61,146 nt of DNA, from positions 1 through 61,146 of the forward strand of contig CAJWTS010000015.1 in assembly GCA_913047795.1 (NCBI GenBank), read 5' to 3'. The position numbers and the translations under genes are program-made. Within the stretch, counting starts at the first letter, position 1. Each line of letters starts with the position of its first letter. The stretch is from an uncultured Verrucomicrobiota bacterium (GTDB lineage Bacteria; Verrucomicrobiota; Kiritimatiellia; CAJWTS01). The notes beneath the pieces were generated by a model. It saw only the letters and a program-made list of their open reading frames with translations. It made no database searches and was not told where the DNA came from. This document shows positions 17,163 through 25,704 of this stretch, in pieces.

Positions 17163-18284
17163 ATGCCGATAGAATCCCATATCACGGCTTACATCTCACC
17201 TGCCGCGGTGACTCACAACCTCGTTCAAATTCGGCAGCATGTGGGTCCGGGCGTCAAACTGTGTGCCGTGGTCAAAGCCGATGCATACGGACATGGCCTC
17301 AGCAACATCATTGACGCTGTCGCAAACGGGAGCGACATGCTCGCGGTCGCAACGCCCGATGAAGCGTTCGCGGCACGCGAACTCGGATACAAGGGGCCAA
17401 TTCTCGTATTCCTGCCGCTGGCCGGACTCCAGGGTCGGGAGCGACTTATACAGGCTGTGCGTTCCGACATCACGTTCACCGTCACTTCACTCCGTGATCT
17501 TGAGAAGATAACGGATGCCGCCCATGCCGCCGATTGCTCCGCGCAGATCCACATCAAGATCGACACGGGAATGAACCGACTGGGCATCGCCCCGCACGAC
17601 ACGGAGGCGCTACTGAACACGGCCGCCCATGACCCGGCCATTCATCTACGCGGATTGTTCACGCATTTTTCCTGCGCCGACAAACAGGACAAGTCGACGA
17701 CTCACGAACAACTTCACCGGTTTCTCGATATCGCCAAGCCTTATCGGTCCACGGACATCAGCATTCACGCTGCGAATTCGGCGGCCACCGTGGACCTGCC
17801 CGAGACCCACCTGGATATGGTCCGTTGTGGGATCGCAATCTACGGCTACCAACCATCTGACTTCATGCATCATCGTCTGGACCTCCGCCCCGCCATGCGC
17901 ATCAGCGCGCCAATCATGGAACTCAAGACCGTGACAGCGGGTCAGCGTTGCGGCTACGGCCTGACACATACATTCGATCGCGAGGGCCGTATCGCGGCCA
18001 TTCCGATCGGCTATGCCGACGGCTTCCCACGCTCGTTATCAAACCGGGCTGTCCTGCGCATCAACGATCGACCCACACCGGTCGTCGGGACAATCAGCAT
18101 GGACCAGTTGACCATCGACGTCTCCGACGTCGCATCGGCTTCAATCGGTGACCGGGTGGAAATCGTGTCGGACGACCCGAATGCACCCAATTGCATCGAG
18201 AACCTGGCCCGTCTGGCGGATACGATCCCCTACGAGTTGACCTGCCGCTTGCGGTCCACGCGGGTCCGGCAGGAGCGCGTGTAG
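17163..18284 (+). CDS. alr: Alanine racemase
   Basis: The protein of about 373 residues is a fold-type III PLP enzyme that interconverts L- and D-alanine for peptidoglycan. The PLP lysine is Lys38 in VVKADAYGHG. The other conserved blocks follow: IHIKIDTGMNRLGI, HAANSAATVDLPE, MVRCGIAIYGY and RCGYGLTHTF, which carries the second catalytic Tyr. PVVGTISMDQLTIDVSD closes the C-terminal barrel. I prefer the ATG at 17163; a GTG at 17136 would add nine residues. It probably supplies D-Ala for the cell wall, as no other alr is in view. Confidence 0.95.
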   Translation: MPIESHITAYISPAAVTHNLVQIRQHVGPGVKLCAVVKADAYGHGLSNIIDAVANGSDMLAVATPDEAFAARELGYKGPILVFLPLAGLQGRERLIQAVRSDITFTVTSLRDLEKITDAAHAADCSAQIHIKIDTGMNRLGIAPHDTEALLNTAAHDPAIHLRGLFTHFSCADKQDKSTTHEQLHRFLDIAKPYRSTDISIHAANSAATVDLPETHLDMVRCGIAIYGYQPSDFMHHRLDLRPAMRISAPIMELKTVTAGQRCGYGLTHTFDREGRIAAIPIGYADGFPRSLSNRAVLRINDRPTPVVGTISMDQLTIDVSDVASASIGDRVEIVSDDPNAPNCIENLARLADTIPYELTCRLRSTRVRQERV

Positions 18285-18392
18285 AGCGCCCACCCAAGAC
18301 TGCCTGGTCGATGAGGGAACGAAGCGATCGCCAAACACGAATCGCGCTTGAATCAGCGATAACCACCAAGCATGATGTGGTCCGTTCACGCT

Positions 18393-19370
18393 ATGGAAAA
18401 ATTTCTCATAACCGGCGGACAGGGCTGTATCGGCGCATGGATCACCCGACAACTGCTCGCGGAAGGAATTGATTTCACACTGGTTGATCTCGAACCCAAC
18501 GAATTCATCCTGCAACAGGTGCTCGATTCGGACGACATCCCTTCCATCGAGCGCATCTACGGCGACATATCGGCTTCCGAATTCACACAGGGTCTCGTGG
18601 CGCAGACCGATGCCACGCACATCATACATCTCGCGGGCCTTCAGATACCTACCTGCCGCACGAATCCGGTATTGGGTGCACAGGTCAATGTCGTGGGCAC
18701 GATCAATATCTTTGAGGCGGCACGACTGAGCGAAGGGCAGATCCAATCCGTCACCTATGCCTCGAGCGCAGCGGTAGTTGGTCCGGCGGAGGACTATGAC
18801 GGTCCAATACTGGACGATGCGCCTCACCGGCCGCGAACCCATTACGGCTATTTCAAATTGGCCAATGAAGGCAATGCGCGCGTCTACTGGCAGGATTTCG
18901 GAATTCCCAGTGCGGGGCTACGCCCTTACGCGGTCTACGGCATTGGCCGCGAACTAGGCCTTTCGAGCGCTCCGAGCCGCGCGATCCGCGCCGCCGTCGC
19001 CGGTCGGCCTTTCAAAATCCCCTTTTCCGGCCCCTGCGGCTACAACCTCGTTCGCGACACCGCGGCGCAGCTGATCGCCTGCGCGCGCAACGTGAAGGAG
19101 GGGGCGTGGGGCGTCAACCTGCCGGGGACCATTGCCGACATGGCGGAGGTCCTGAAGCATATCGAAGCGGCTGTGCCGGAAGCAGCCGGTTCCATTACGT
19201 TCGAGGGCGATACCCTGCCCTTCGCCTGCGAAATCGACACGACGAATCTCGGCCGCCTCGCACCCGAGACCCCGGACACACCACTTGCCGACGGAATCAA
19301 GGAAACCGCTGACCTCTACCGCGATCTCTACGCACGCGGCGTGCTCGACCCGGCCAAAGCTGCGGACTAG
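18393..19370 (+). CDS. NAD-dependent epimerase/dehydratase
   Basis: This 325-residue extended SDR has the N-terminal FLITGGQGCIG cofactor motif, IIHLAGLQ, and the catalytic Tyr-x-x-x-Lys as YGYFK. Ser/Thr candidates lie in TYASSAAVVG. The pattern LRPYAVYGIGRE is typical of sugar-nucleotide epimerases and their relatives that act on free sugar acids or lactones. The substrate is not predictable. The ATG at 18393 is chosen over an upstream ATG at 18372. It lies seven bases before rsmE and is probably in the same transcript. Confidence 0.88.
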   Translation: MEKFLITGGQGCIGAWITRQLLAEGIDFTLVDLEPNEFILQQVLDSDDIPSIERIYGDISASEFTQGLVAQTDATHIIHLAGLQIPTCRTNPVLGAQVNVVGTINIFEAARLSEGQIQSVTYASSAAVVGPAEDYDGPILDDAPHRPRTHYGYFKLANEGNARVYWQDFGIPSAGLRPYAVYGIGRELGLSSAPSRAIRAAVAGRPFKIPFSGPCGYNLVRDTAAQLIACARNVKEGAWGVNLPGTIADMAEVLKHIEAAVPEAAGSITFEGDTLPFACEIDTTNLGRLAPETPDTPLADGIKETADLYRDLYARGVLDPAKAAD

Positions 19371-19377
19371 GCGTTAC

Positions 19378-20097
19378 GTGAACCTTATTCTGCTGGAAGA
19401 CCCGGACACGAAATGCCGATGGCCGGCGGACGATCCACGCACACGCCATGTACGAAAGATTCTGCGCGCGGGCGTCGGCGGCACCCTCAAGGTTGGCGCG
19501 ATCGAGGGCCCGCTCGGCACCGCGACAATCGTTGCGGACGATAACGACGGGATTACGATCGAGATCGAATGGGGCGAAGCGCCCTCTCCCCTGCGGCCAC
19601 TGCAACTCATGGTCGGTTTGCCGCGCCCGCAAGCCGCGCGCCGTATCTTGCGTGAGTCGGTATCGATGGGCGTAGCGCGCATCGACTTCTTCCGGTCTGA
19701 TCGCGGCGAAACGTCCTATGCCAGCAGCCAGCTCTGGCAGACCGATGAATGGCAGCGTCGACTGCGCGAGGCCGCTGAAGTCGCGGCCACCACGCGCCTG
19801 CCCGTCATTGCGCATCATCGCAATCTGGTGACCTGCCTGGCGGCACGTCCTGAATCAAGCGCGGCCCGCATCGCACTCGATATGCAGGCGACCACGCAGG
19901 CGTTGGGAACGACCGACATTGGACGGGACGGCGCCGTATTGGTCATCGGATCGGAACGGGGATGGTCCGACGACGAACGCAAGCACCTGCGCACACACGC
20001 TTTCACGGTCGCGCATCTCGGGAACCGGATCATGCGCACGGATACGGCCTGCCTCGCCGCAGCCAGCATCGTATCAGCGCGCGCGGGTTGGATCTGA
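19378..20097 (+). CDS. rsmE: 16S rRNA (uracil1498-N3)-methyltransferase
   Basis: The 239-residue protein begins at a GTG seven bases after the epimerase stop. The N-terminal PUA-like part has RTRHVRKILRAGVGGTLKV, and the SPOUT methyltransferase domain has QLMVGLPRPQ. The knot region has VLVIGSERGWSDDE and LGNRIMRTDTA, variants of the canonical IGPEGG and LGPRILRTETA. It would methylate U1498 of 16S rRNA. The change of IGPEGG to IGSERG removes the usual Pro and one Gly, so the cofactor loop is somewhat unusual. Confidence 0.9.
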   Translation: MNLILLEDPDTKCRWPADDPRTRHVRKILRAGVGGTLKVGAIEGPLGTATIVADDNDGITIEIEWGEAPSPLRPLQLMVGLPRPQAARRILRESVSMGVARIDFFRSDRGETSYASSQLWQTDEWQRRLREAAEVAATTRLPVIAHHRNLVTCLAARPESSAARIALDMQATTQALGTTDIGRDGAVLVIGSERGWSDDERKHLRTHAFTVAHLGNRIMRTDTACLAAASIVSARAGWI

Positions 20098-20447
20098 GGC
20101 GTGGCTCAATCGCCGGACCAAGGCCCAGCGCATCAGGGAACCGCGTTCCAGGTCAAACGACTTGCGCCCCTGCTCCACCGCAAGGGCGTCGCACCTTGCC
20201 TGCTGCTCCGCCGAAGGACAAGCCGTAAGGTCCAGGTATTCGAGCGCAACCGGCGCCGCCACGTGCGCGGTTTGGACCGGCTGGTCGTCCGCAAGGCCGC
20301 GTGACGGGCCACGACCCCATGCCGACCGATTGATCGAGCCTTCGTGCAGTGCCCATGCAGACCCACGCAAGATTCACCTCCCCTTCCGCATGTGCTACAT
20401 TCCAGTGCCTGATCTGTCGGCACACTATCGCCATCACGGACAACCAC
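20098..20447. other. Gene-poor gap between rsmE and the TauE-like gene
   Basis: This 350-base gap has no intact gene. Its left two thirds hold the condensation-domain fossil described separately. The right part (20310-20447) is featureless to my eye apart from the upstream region of the TauE-like gene. GC content and codon-like periodicity stay high, as expected for decayed coding DNA. Confidence 0.6.
20101..20306 (-). pseudogene. Fossil fragment of a nonribosomal peptide synthetase condensation domain
   Basis: Read on the minus strand, one frame gives RHAALRT (20286-20306), the block that ends the first helix of condensation domains. After a frameshift, the next frame gives DDQPVQTAHVAAPVALEYLDL and then EQGRKSFDLERGSLMRWALVRRL (to 20101). 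Together these are the consecutive R-H-x-x-L-R-T, G-x-P-V-Q-x-V, hydrophobic-D-L and F-D-L-x-x-G-x-L-x-R blocks of a condensation domain. The HHxxxDG active site that should follow is missing, because the rsmE 3' end begins exactly there. No other NRPS gene is in the window. I read it as a remnant broken by a frameshift and truncated at both ends. Confidence 0.6.
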
Positions 20448-21197
20448 ATGGAACCCCTGAGTCTAATTCTGGTCGGCATCGTCCTTTTCCTGTCTTCGGT
20501 CGCGCAAAGCGCCATAGGATTTGGATATGCCGTGTATTCGACACCATTGCTTCTTCTACTCGGCCTTCCGCTGCCCCAGGTTATCGCGTTGGTCGCAACC
20601 GGCTCACTGGTGCAATCCTCGATCGGCCTAATCAGCCTGCGCGCCGACGCTCCCTGGCGAGATATCTGCATAGCGTGCGTGGTCCGACTGTTCGCCATCA
20701 TGGCCGGCATCTTCGTCCTTACGCGCTTCGTGACCCTGGACCACAACATCATCAACGCGAGCATCGGCACGGGCGTCTGCTTGATCGTTATCATCCAAGT
20801 GGCATCTCGTCCCGTGCCAAAAAAGCGCGTCCACGGCGCATGGAGTGCCCTGGCCTTCGTAAGCAGCGGCTTCCTCGCCGGGCTATGCGGCATGGGCGGC
20901 CCCGCACTCGTGCTATGGCTGGCGGCACACGACTGGTCCACACGCAAGTCGCGCAGCTTCCTCTTCGGCAACTTCGCGTGCACAATCCCGATCCAACTCG
21001 CGATCCTGTCGGTAGCCTTTGGTCCGGACATCCTGCGGGCTGCCGCGATCGGCCTCGCCTACGCACCCCTGGTCTATGCCGGCACACGAATCGGTCTTCC
21101 ACTCGGAAATCGCCTGACGAATACGACGTTGCGTACAATCTCCTATGCCGTCCTGTTCCTGATTGGATTGTCCACCCTGATCAGCAGTACGCGCTGA
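20448..21197 (+). CDS. TauE/SafE-family membrane protein (sulfite/organosulfonate exporter-like)
   Basis: The protein of 249 residues is almost wholly hydrophobic, with about eight membrane segments. The N-terminal SLILVGIVLFLSSVAQSAIGFGYAVYSTPLL has the G-F-G-x-A repeat block, and the second copy is SGFLAGLCGMGGPALVLWL. That internal duplication is typical of TauE/SafE (DUF81). Members export sulfite, sulfoacetate or other organic anions. I chose the ATG at 20448, which starts directly before the first membrane segment. Gene fragments on both sides suggest it survived or arrived within a decayed locus. Confidence 0.88.
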   Translation: MEPLSLILVGIVLFLSSVAQSAIGFGYAVYSTPLLLLLGLPLPQVIALVATGSLVQSSIGLISLRADAPWRDICIACVVRLFAIMAGIFVLTRFVTLDHNIINASIGTGVCLIVIIQVASRPVPKKRVHGAWSALAFVSSGFLAGLCGMGGPALVLWLAAHDWSTRKSRSFLFGNFACTIPIQLAILSVAFGPDILRAAAIGLAYAPLVYAGTRIGLPLGNRLTNTTLRTISYAVLFLIGLSTLISSTR

Positions 21198-21244
21198 ATA
21201 TGCATACCGATAGCAATGCCCACCGTCTGGCAACAAGCGCGCGC

Positions 21245-21310
21245 CGCGGGATCGACCGCCTTATTGCGACGTTGCCCGGCAGACACACAGCATTCTCCGC
21301 ATGCCGATCG
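21245..21310 (-). pseudogene. Fragment homologous to the 3' end of the ThuA-like gene
   Basis: Bases 21250-21305 match 24073-24128, inside the intact ThuA-like gene, at 45 of 56 positions without gaps. Both copies read on the minus strand as HAE(N/D)xV(C/R)LPGNVAxxRxI, with 12 of 18 residues alike. The rest of the surrounding 21198-21445 gap does not align by eye. This is a decayed paralogous copy or the end of a lost homologous gene, about 2.8 kb from the intact one. Confidence 0.55.
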
Positions 21311-21407
21311 GAAACCGCATGCCGAACCAATGCCTGCGCTTCTGGTCTGACACCACCCTGATCGCGGCCGGGATCGCCAACCCGATCCGCGAACTGATCT
21401 AAGGCGC

Positions 21408-21436
21408 TTGCGGATCGCAGGGTGCTCTCGTAGTAT
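21408..21436 (+). promoter_or_regulatory. Possible promoter of the UvrD-family helicase gene, giving a very short leader
   Basis: A -35 TTGCGG and a -10 TAGTAT are spaced by exactly 17 bases. Only nine bases separate the -10 from the ATG at 21446, and no Shine-Dalgarno element is present. If the promoter is real, the transcript would be leaderless or nearly so. Each box matches the consensus at four of six positions, so the support is modest. Confidence 0.35.
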
Positions 21437-21445
21437 CCGCACCTT

Positions 21446-23554
21446 ATGAGCACCTCCACGGCCGGACTCAACACCGCCCAGAACTCGGCCGTGACGAACA
21501 CCGACGGCCCGCTACTCGTGCTCGCCGGAGCCGGCACCGGAAAAACACGGGTCATCACGCACCGCATCGCACGGTTGCTGTCTAAACGTGTGCCCGCCTC
21601 CGCTATCCTGGCCATGACCTTCACCAACAAGGCCGCCGCGGAGATGCGAACACGAATCCGCGAACTCGTCCCGGCCCGCAAGGCCGAGGGTCTCACGATC
21701 GGCACCTTTCACTCCTTCTGCGTGCGCGCATTGCGCGAGCATGCCGACCGCCTGGACCTGCACCCGAACTTCGGCATTTGCGACAGCGACGATCAACTCG
21801 TCGTGATGAAACAGGCGCTGCGGGAACTTCAAATCCCCGAAGCGGAACTGCCCCCACGTCTGTGCCTGGCGCGGGTCTCGCTCCTCAAGAGTCGCATGAT
21901 CTCGCCCGAGACCCTGCAATCCGGCGGGAACGGAATCGACAACGACATCGGCCGCGCCTACGCCCGGTACGACGCCGGCCTACGCACCAGTCGCCTGATG
22001 GATTTTGATGACCTGCTGCTATACATGGTCAAACTGCTCGGAGACAAGACGAGCTTGCGCGCGTTTCAGAAGCGATTCCAGTATCTGCTCATCGATGAGT
22101 ACCAGGACACCAACGCGCCTCAGTATGAGATTGTGCGGCGGATCGGAGCCGTGCACCGCAACGTTTGCGTCGTGGGCGATGACGATCAATCGATCTATGG
22201 CTGGCGCGGCGCGGACATGACCAAGATCCTGAACTTCGAGAAAGATTTCCCGAAGGCCGTCGTCGTTCGCCTCGAAACGAACTACCGCTCGACGCCGCAG
22301 ATCGTCGCCGGCGCCAACCTGGTGATTCGCAACAATCCCGGACGCCACGAAAAGACCCTCCGTGCGCATGACAAGGACGGCGAGGCCATTCGTATCAAAC
22401 GCCTGCTCGACGAAGAGGCCGAGGCCGCCTTCGTCGTGGACGACATTGCTGAACGCGTACGGTCTCGTCGCATGCGCCTCGGCCAGTTCGCCATTCTGTT
22501 CCGCACCGCGGTGCAGCCGCGTATCATTGAGATGCAACTGCGCCAGCATGGCATGCCCTATCGTCTCGTCGGAGGCATGTCCTTCTTTGATCACAAGGAG
22601 GTGCGCGACATCCTCTCTTACCTACGCCTGGTTGCCAACCCATCCGACGAACTCTCGCTGCTACGGGTCATCAATACGCCGCCACGCGGCATCGGCGCGT
22701 CGACGGTCGAGAAAATGATGTCCCTGGCCGCGCAGCAACGCGCCTCACTCGTCGACGTGTTGCGCGACGAATCGACCGCTCTGCGCCCGACAACCCGGGC
22801 CTCCGTCGACCGATTTCTCGGCATGCTCGATTCCCTTCGCCGTGACCACCCCGCGGACGGACTGGTCGATTTGCTCAAAGACCTGATTCGAAGCGTGAAC
22901 TACGGCGAAGAGATCAAGCGCTGCTATTCCGACAGTGCGACGCGGACCAAGCGTTGGGACGCGGTAAACGAAATTCTCAACATGGCCGAGGTCCACGGGC
23001 GCCAACGTAGCGGGGCGACATTGACCACCTTTCTCGAAGAAGTCGCACTCTCCGCCAATGACGATCGGGACGACGACAGATCCAGCGACGACGAGGTGAC
23101 GTTGATGACCCTGCATTCGGCTAAGGGCCTCGAGTTCGGAGAAGTTTACCTGGTCGGCATGGAAGAAGGGCTGCTTCCGCATCTCAGGTCCATCCAGGAT
23201 GGTGGAATCGAAGAAGAGCGGCGCCTGGCCTATGTCGGCATCACGCGCGCACGACATCGCCTGACGTTGTCCTACGTCCAGAGCCGCGCCCGCTACGGAA
23301 ACCGCGAAGCCTCCCTCCCCTCGCGCTTTCTGTACGAAGTTCAGGGCAAAGAGGCACCCGCAGAACTGATGGAACACATCAGTCGCATCGGCACGAGCGT
23401 CGCGAACGAAAGCGCACCGGCCACGCCCCGGGCAACCGGCACAAAAAAGGGCAAGCCCAACAGAAAGCCCGGCAGCAAGCGCTCGGAATCCAAACCACGC
23501 ACGGACAGGCGCAAAGCTGCGGCGAGCAAGAAGCGCGTCTCGACCAAGGGTTGA
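21446..23554 (+). CDS. UvrD/PcrA/Rep-family DNA helicase
   Basis: The 702-residue protein is a superfamily 1A 3'-5' helicase. Motif I is LAGAGTGKTRV, Ia is AMTFTNKAAAEMR, II is LIDEYQDTN, III is VVGDDDQSIYGWRGA and IV is LETNYRSTPQIV. Motif V is VTLMTLHSAKGLEF and VI is EERRLAYVGITRAR. The last 55 residues are Lys/Arg/Ser-rich and low in complexity. The family unwinds DNA in repair and replication restart. The sequence alone does not separate UvrD, PcrA and Rep. The next gene, a small zinc protease, starts six bases later. Confidence 0.95.
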   Translation: MSTSTAGLNTAQNSAVTNTDGPLLVLAGAGTGKTRVITHRIARLLSKRVPASAILAMTFTNKAAAEMRTRIRELVPARKAEGLTIGTFHSFCVRALREHADRLDLHPNFGICDSDDQLVVMKQALRELQIPEAELPPRLCLARVSLLKSRMISPETLQSGGNGIDNDIGRAYARYDAGLRTSRLMDFDDLLLYMVKLLGDKTSLRAFQKRFQYLLIDEYQDTNAPQYEIVRRIGAVHRNVCVVGDDDQSIYGWRGADMTKILNFEKDFPKAVVVRLETNYRSTPQIVAGANLVIRNNPGRHEKTLRAHDKDGEAIRIKRLLDEEAEAAFVVDDIAERVRSRRMRLGQFAILFRTAVQPRIIEMQLRQHGMPYRLVGGMSFFDHKEVRDILSYLRLVANPSDELSLLRVINTPPRGIGASTVEKMMSLAAQQRASLVDVLRDESTALRPTTRASVDRFLGMLDSLRRDHPADGLVDLLKDLIRSVNYGEEIKRCYSDSATRTKRWDAVNEILNMAEVHGRQRSGATLTTFLEEVALSANDDRDDDRSSDDEVTLMTLHSAKGLEFGEVYLVGMEEGLLPHLRSIQDGGIEEERRLAYVGITRARHRLTLSYVQSRARYGNREASLPSRFLYEVQGKEAPAELMEHISRIGTSVANESAPATPRATGTKKGKPNRKPGSKRSESKPRTDRRKAAASKKRVSTKG

Positions 23555-23560
23555 GCAGAC

Positions 23561-23941
23561 ATGGATCCGGCGCCCGAAAACACGACTCGCCTGATCATGA
23601 CTGCGCGCGGCGAGATCGATCGCCTGATCGACACCTTACCCAAGAACATTGTCGACCATGCGCGCCGGGTACCGCTCTCGATCCTGCCCCGGCCCCCGGA
23701 CGACATGGACGGCGCGCAGAGCAACCTGATGGGTCTCTTCGTCGGAGACGATTTACGCACCGGCGTGGCCGACGGCGATGGCTTTCCGGCGCAGATCTTC
23801 ATCTTTGTAGAAAACATCAGGGCCGAATCACAGGAGAACGACCTCTCCTTCGAACAGGAAGTGCGGCGCACCTATCTCCACGAACTCGGACACTACCTTG
23901 GGCTGGACGAGCATGACCTGTTTGACCGTGATCTCGACTGA
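23561..23941 (+). CDS. Minimal zinc metallopeptidase-like protein (zincin family, PF06262-type)
   Basis: This 126-residue protein ends in HELGHYLGLDEHDL, an HExxHxxGxxE/D zinc-binding motif. It is preceded by IFIFVENI and EQEVRRTYLHE, as in the small minimal MMP-like proteins often found in bacterial genomes. It would be a cytoplasmic metallopeptidase of unknown substrate. It lies six bases after the helicase stop and is probably co-transcribed with it. I use the ATG at 23561; an internal ATG thirteen codons in is possible. Confidence 0.85.
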   Translation: MDPAPENTTRLIMTARGEIDRLIDTLPKNIVDHARRVPLSILPRPPDDMDGAQSNLMGLFVGDDLRTGVADGDGFPAQIFIFVENIRAESQENDLSFEQEVRRTYLHELGHYLGLDEHDLFDRDLD

Positions 23942-23994
23942 CGCGTGAGATCCGGGCTAGACCCAGACTAAGCAAACGCTCCCAAAGCAATCCC

Positions 23995-24021
23995 GCCCCG
24001 CCGGACTTGCCCCGGTGGGGC
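23995..24021. terminator. GC-rich hairpin between convergent genes
   Basis: A ten-base-pair stem (G plus CCCCGCCGG pairing with CCGGTGGGG plus C, one G-T pair) closes a seven-base loop. It lies between the stops of the protease-like and ThuA-like genes, which converge here, so it could stop transcripts from both sides. No T-run follows on either strand, so it is not a typical intrinsic terminator. Confidence 0.45.
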
Positions 24022-24045
24022 CTAGGTCCAAGCGACGATATTCGC

Positions 24046-24705
24046 TTAATCTGAACCTAGAAGGTAGTCGATGATCGCCCGACAATTGGCGACGTTGCCC
24101 GGCAGACGCACGACATCCTCCGCGTGCCCGGGCAGGTATCCCGCCAGGCGGCCGCCGTACGGGGTCGTGCAGGCGTAGCACATCGGGTAGGTCCCCTCGG
24201 GCACCGTCGTCTCCATCAACGTCACCGTCGGGCATGTCTGCTCAAGTTGGGTGTAGAGCTCATCCTGCGGAACATCGAGCGGCTGCAACTTCTGCGCCAG
24301 CGCATGGCGCGTCTTGGAGACCACGACGCTGTAGGGCTGGTTGGGATGTGTGCTGTAGCGGAACCCGTCGGGATCTTCACCGCGCACCCAGCGGAACCCG
24401 ACAAGCGGCCGCCACCAGTCGCATTGCCAGAAAGCGGCGCTGCCACTATGCTGCAGGAACAGGTTGCCGCCGGCCTCGACGTAGTCGCGCACATTCTGCA
24501 CACCTTCGTCGGACGGCATCGGCACTTCGCAGGCCCCACTGATCATGGTCAGGGTCAGCAGGTCGACGCGGCCGACCAGCGGTTGGTTCAGGCAGGACGG
24601 ATCGTCTTCGTGAAACTCGATGTCGTAGTCGCCGGCCAACTCCTCGCTAAGCGCGCGGCCGCCATGGGTATCGTAGTGATTGTCCGCAACAAACAGGATC
24701 TTCAT
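24046..24705 (-). CDS. ThuA-like (class I glutamine amidotransferase-fold) protein
   Basis: The 219-residue protein starts at the ATG at 24705, which overlaps the TGA of the dehydrogenase gene as ATGA. It has KILFVADNHYDTHGG at the N-terminus, then VDLLTLTMISGA and YVEAGGNLFLQHSGSAAFW. This is the ThuA layout, where a Gly-Gly-x-hydrophobic-x-x-x-H segment replaces the amidotransferase elbow. ThuA domains are linked to trehalose and other sugar use, with no proven reaction. It is the last gene of the long operon that begins near 31.6 kb or further upstream. Part of its 3' end is duplicated at 21250-21305. Confidence 0.75.
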   Translation of the reverse strand: MKILFVADNHYDTHGGRALSEELAGDYDIEFHEDDPSCLNQPLVGRVDLLTLTMISGACEVPMPSDEGVQNVRDYVEAGGNLFLQHSGSAAFWQCDWWRPLVGFRWVRGEDPDGFRYSTHPNQPYSVVVSKTRHALAQKLQPLDVPQDELYTQLEQTCPTVTLMETTVPEGTYPMCYACTTPYGGRLAGYLPGHAEDVVRLPGNVANCRAIIDYLLGSD

Positions 24706-25691
24706 GCCATCGTCTCCAACATCTCGCTTGTAATCTCGTAACGCAGCGGCCGGCCCGCGCGCAGGGCTTGCCATTCCTCGATCATGCAATCGGCCATACG
24801 CACGACCTCGTTCCCCTGCGCACCCGCGAGATGCGTCGAGAGATGCACGTTGGGGAGCGTGAAGAACGGCGATTCCGCCACGGGCGGTTCGGGGTCGGTC
24901 ACGTCCAGCAATGCTGTCAGGTCGCTCCGCACCTGCAAGACTTCGATCATCTCCTGCTCCACAACCGTCGCGCCCCGGCCGGTATTGATGAAGACGGCGT
25001 TTTCGCGCATCGACGCGAAATGCTCACGGGTGAGCATGCCCAGCGTCGCCGGCAAGCTTGGGAGGTGATTGGAGACAACCAGCGCCCGGCGAAAGGCGTC
25101 CGCGAGCGACACGCGCTCGACGCCCAATGCTGCCGCCGCCTCTTCAGAAAGGTATGGATCGACCACCAGCACCTCGAGATCAAACGGCTGCAACCGATCG
25201 ATCACCGCGCGGCCGGCCATGCCGGCCCCGAGGATCGCAACGGATTCTTCAAAGTTGCCGATACCGCGGCAGGCCGAGCCGTACGTTCCGCGATTGATGT
25301 AGTCGCGCCGGTTTCGAAAATAGCCATTCGTCGCCAGCAGTATCTGCCCCAGCGTGAAATCCGCCACGGCAACCGCATTAGCGCCCCAGCCGCCAAATAC
25401 ACGAACCCCACGTTCGAGAAAAGCGGGCGCGAAAGCTTTCACTGATCCCGCGGCATAGAAGACGGCCTTCAAGGATGGCAGCCGATCCAACTGCGCAGCC
25501 GAGGGCTCAAACATACCCCATGTGGAGTAGATGAACTCCAGATCCGACAAGGCATCGATCGATGCCTTCAGGCTCTGCGCGGTCACGACGCCGGGGAATA
25601 CATCGCAGAGCGCTTGGATTCGTTCACGGCGGCCACGTCCATAGACGTACTCGATCTTCTTTTCATCCTGGCAGAAGAAGGCGGCATTCAT
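24702..25691 (-). CDS. D-isomer-specific 2-hydroxyacid dehydrogenase
   Basis: The 329-residue protein has the NAD domain motif VAILGAGMAGRAV, SNHLPSLPATLGMLT, and FINTGRGATV, which holds the catalytic Arg. Then LLDVTDPEPP carries the Glu, and THLAGAQGNE carries the His in its usual place. It resembles glyoxylate/hydroxypyruvate reductases and phosphoglycerate dehydrogenase relatives. It would reduce a 2-keto acid with NADH; the substrate is unknown. It sits between a giant membrane protein and a ThuA-like protein, which suggests a catabolic use of an imported compound. Confidence 0.9.
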   Translation of the reverse strand: MNAAFFCQDEKKIEYVYGRGRRERIQALCDVFPGVVTAQSLKASIDALSDLEFIYSTWGMFEPSAAQLDRLPSLKAVFYAAGSVKAFAPAFLERGVRVFGGWGANAVAVADFTLGQILLATNGYFRNRRDYINRGTYGSACRGIGNFEESVAILGAGMAGRAVIDRLQPFDLEVLVVDPYLSEEAAAALGVERVSLADAFRRALVVSNHLPSLPATLGMLTREHFASMRENAVFINTGRGATVVEQEMIEVLQVRSDLTALLDVTDPEPPVAESPFFTLPNVHLSTHLAGAQGNEVVRMADCMIEEWQALRAGRPLRYEITSEMLETMA

Positions 25692-25704
25692 CGTGAGTCA
25701 GGGT

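Noticed and set aside
19919..21361. A 480-residue open frame on the plus strand across the end of rsmE, the intergenic gap and TauE
   Set aside because: It overlaps two recognisable genes in another frame and shows only Arg/Ser/Pro-rich shadow composition.
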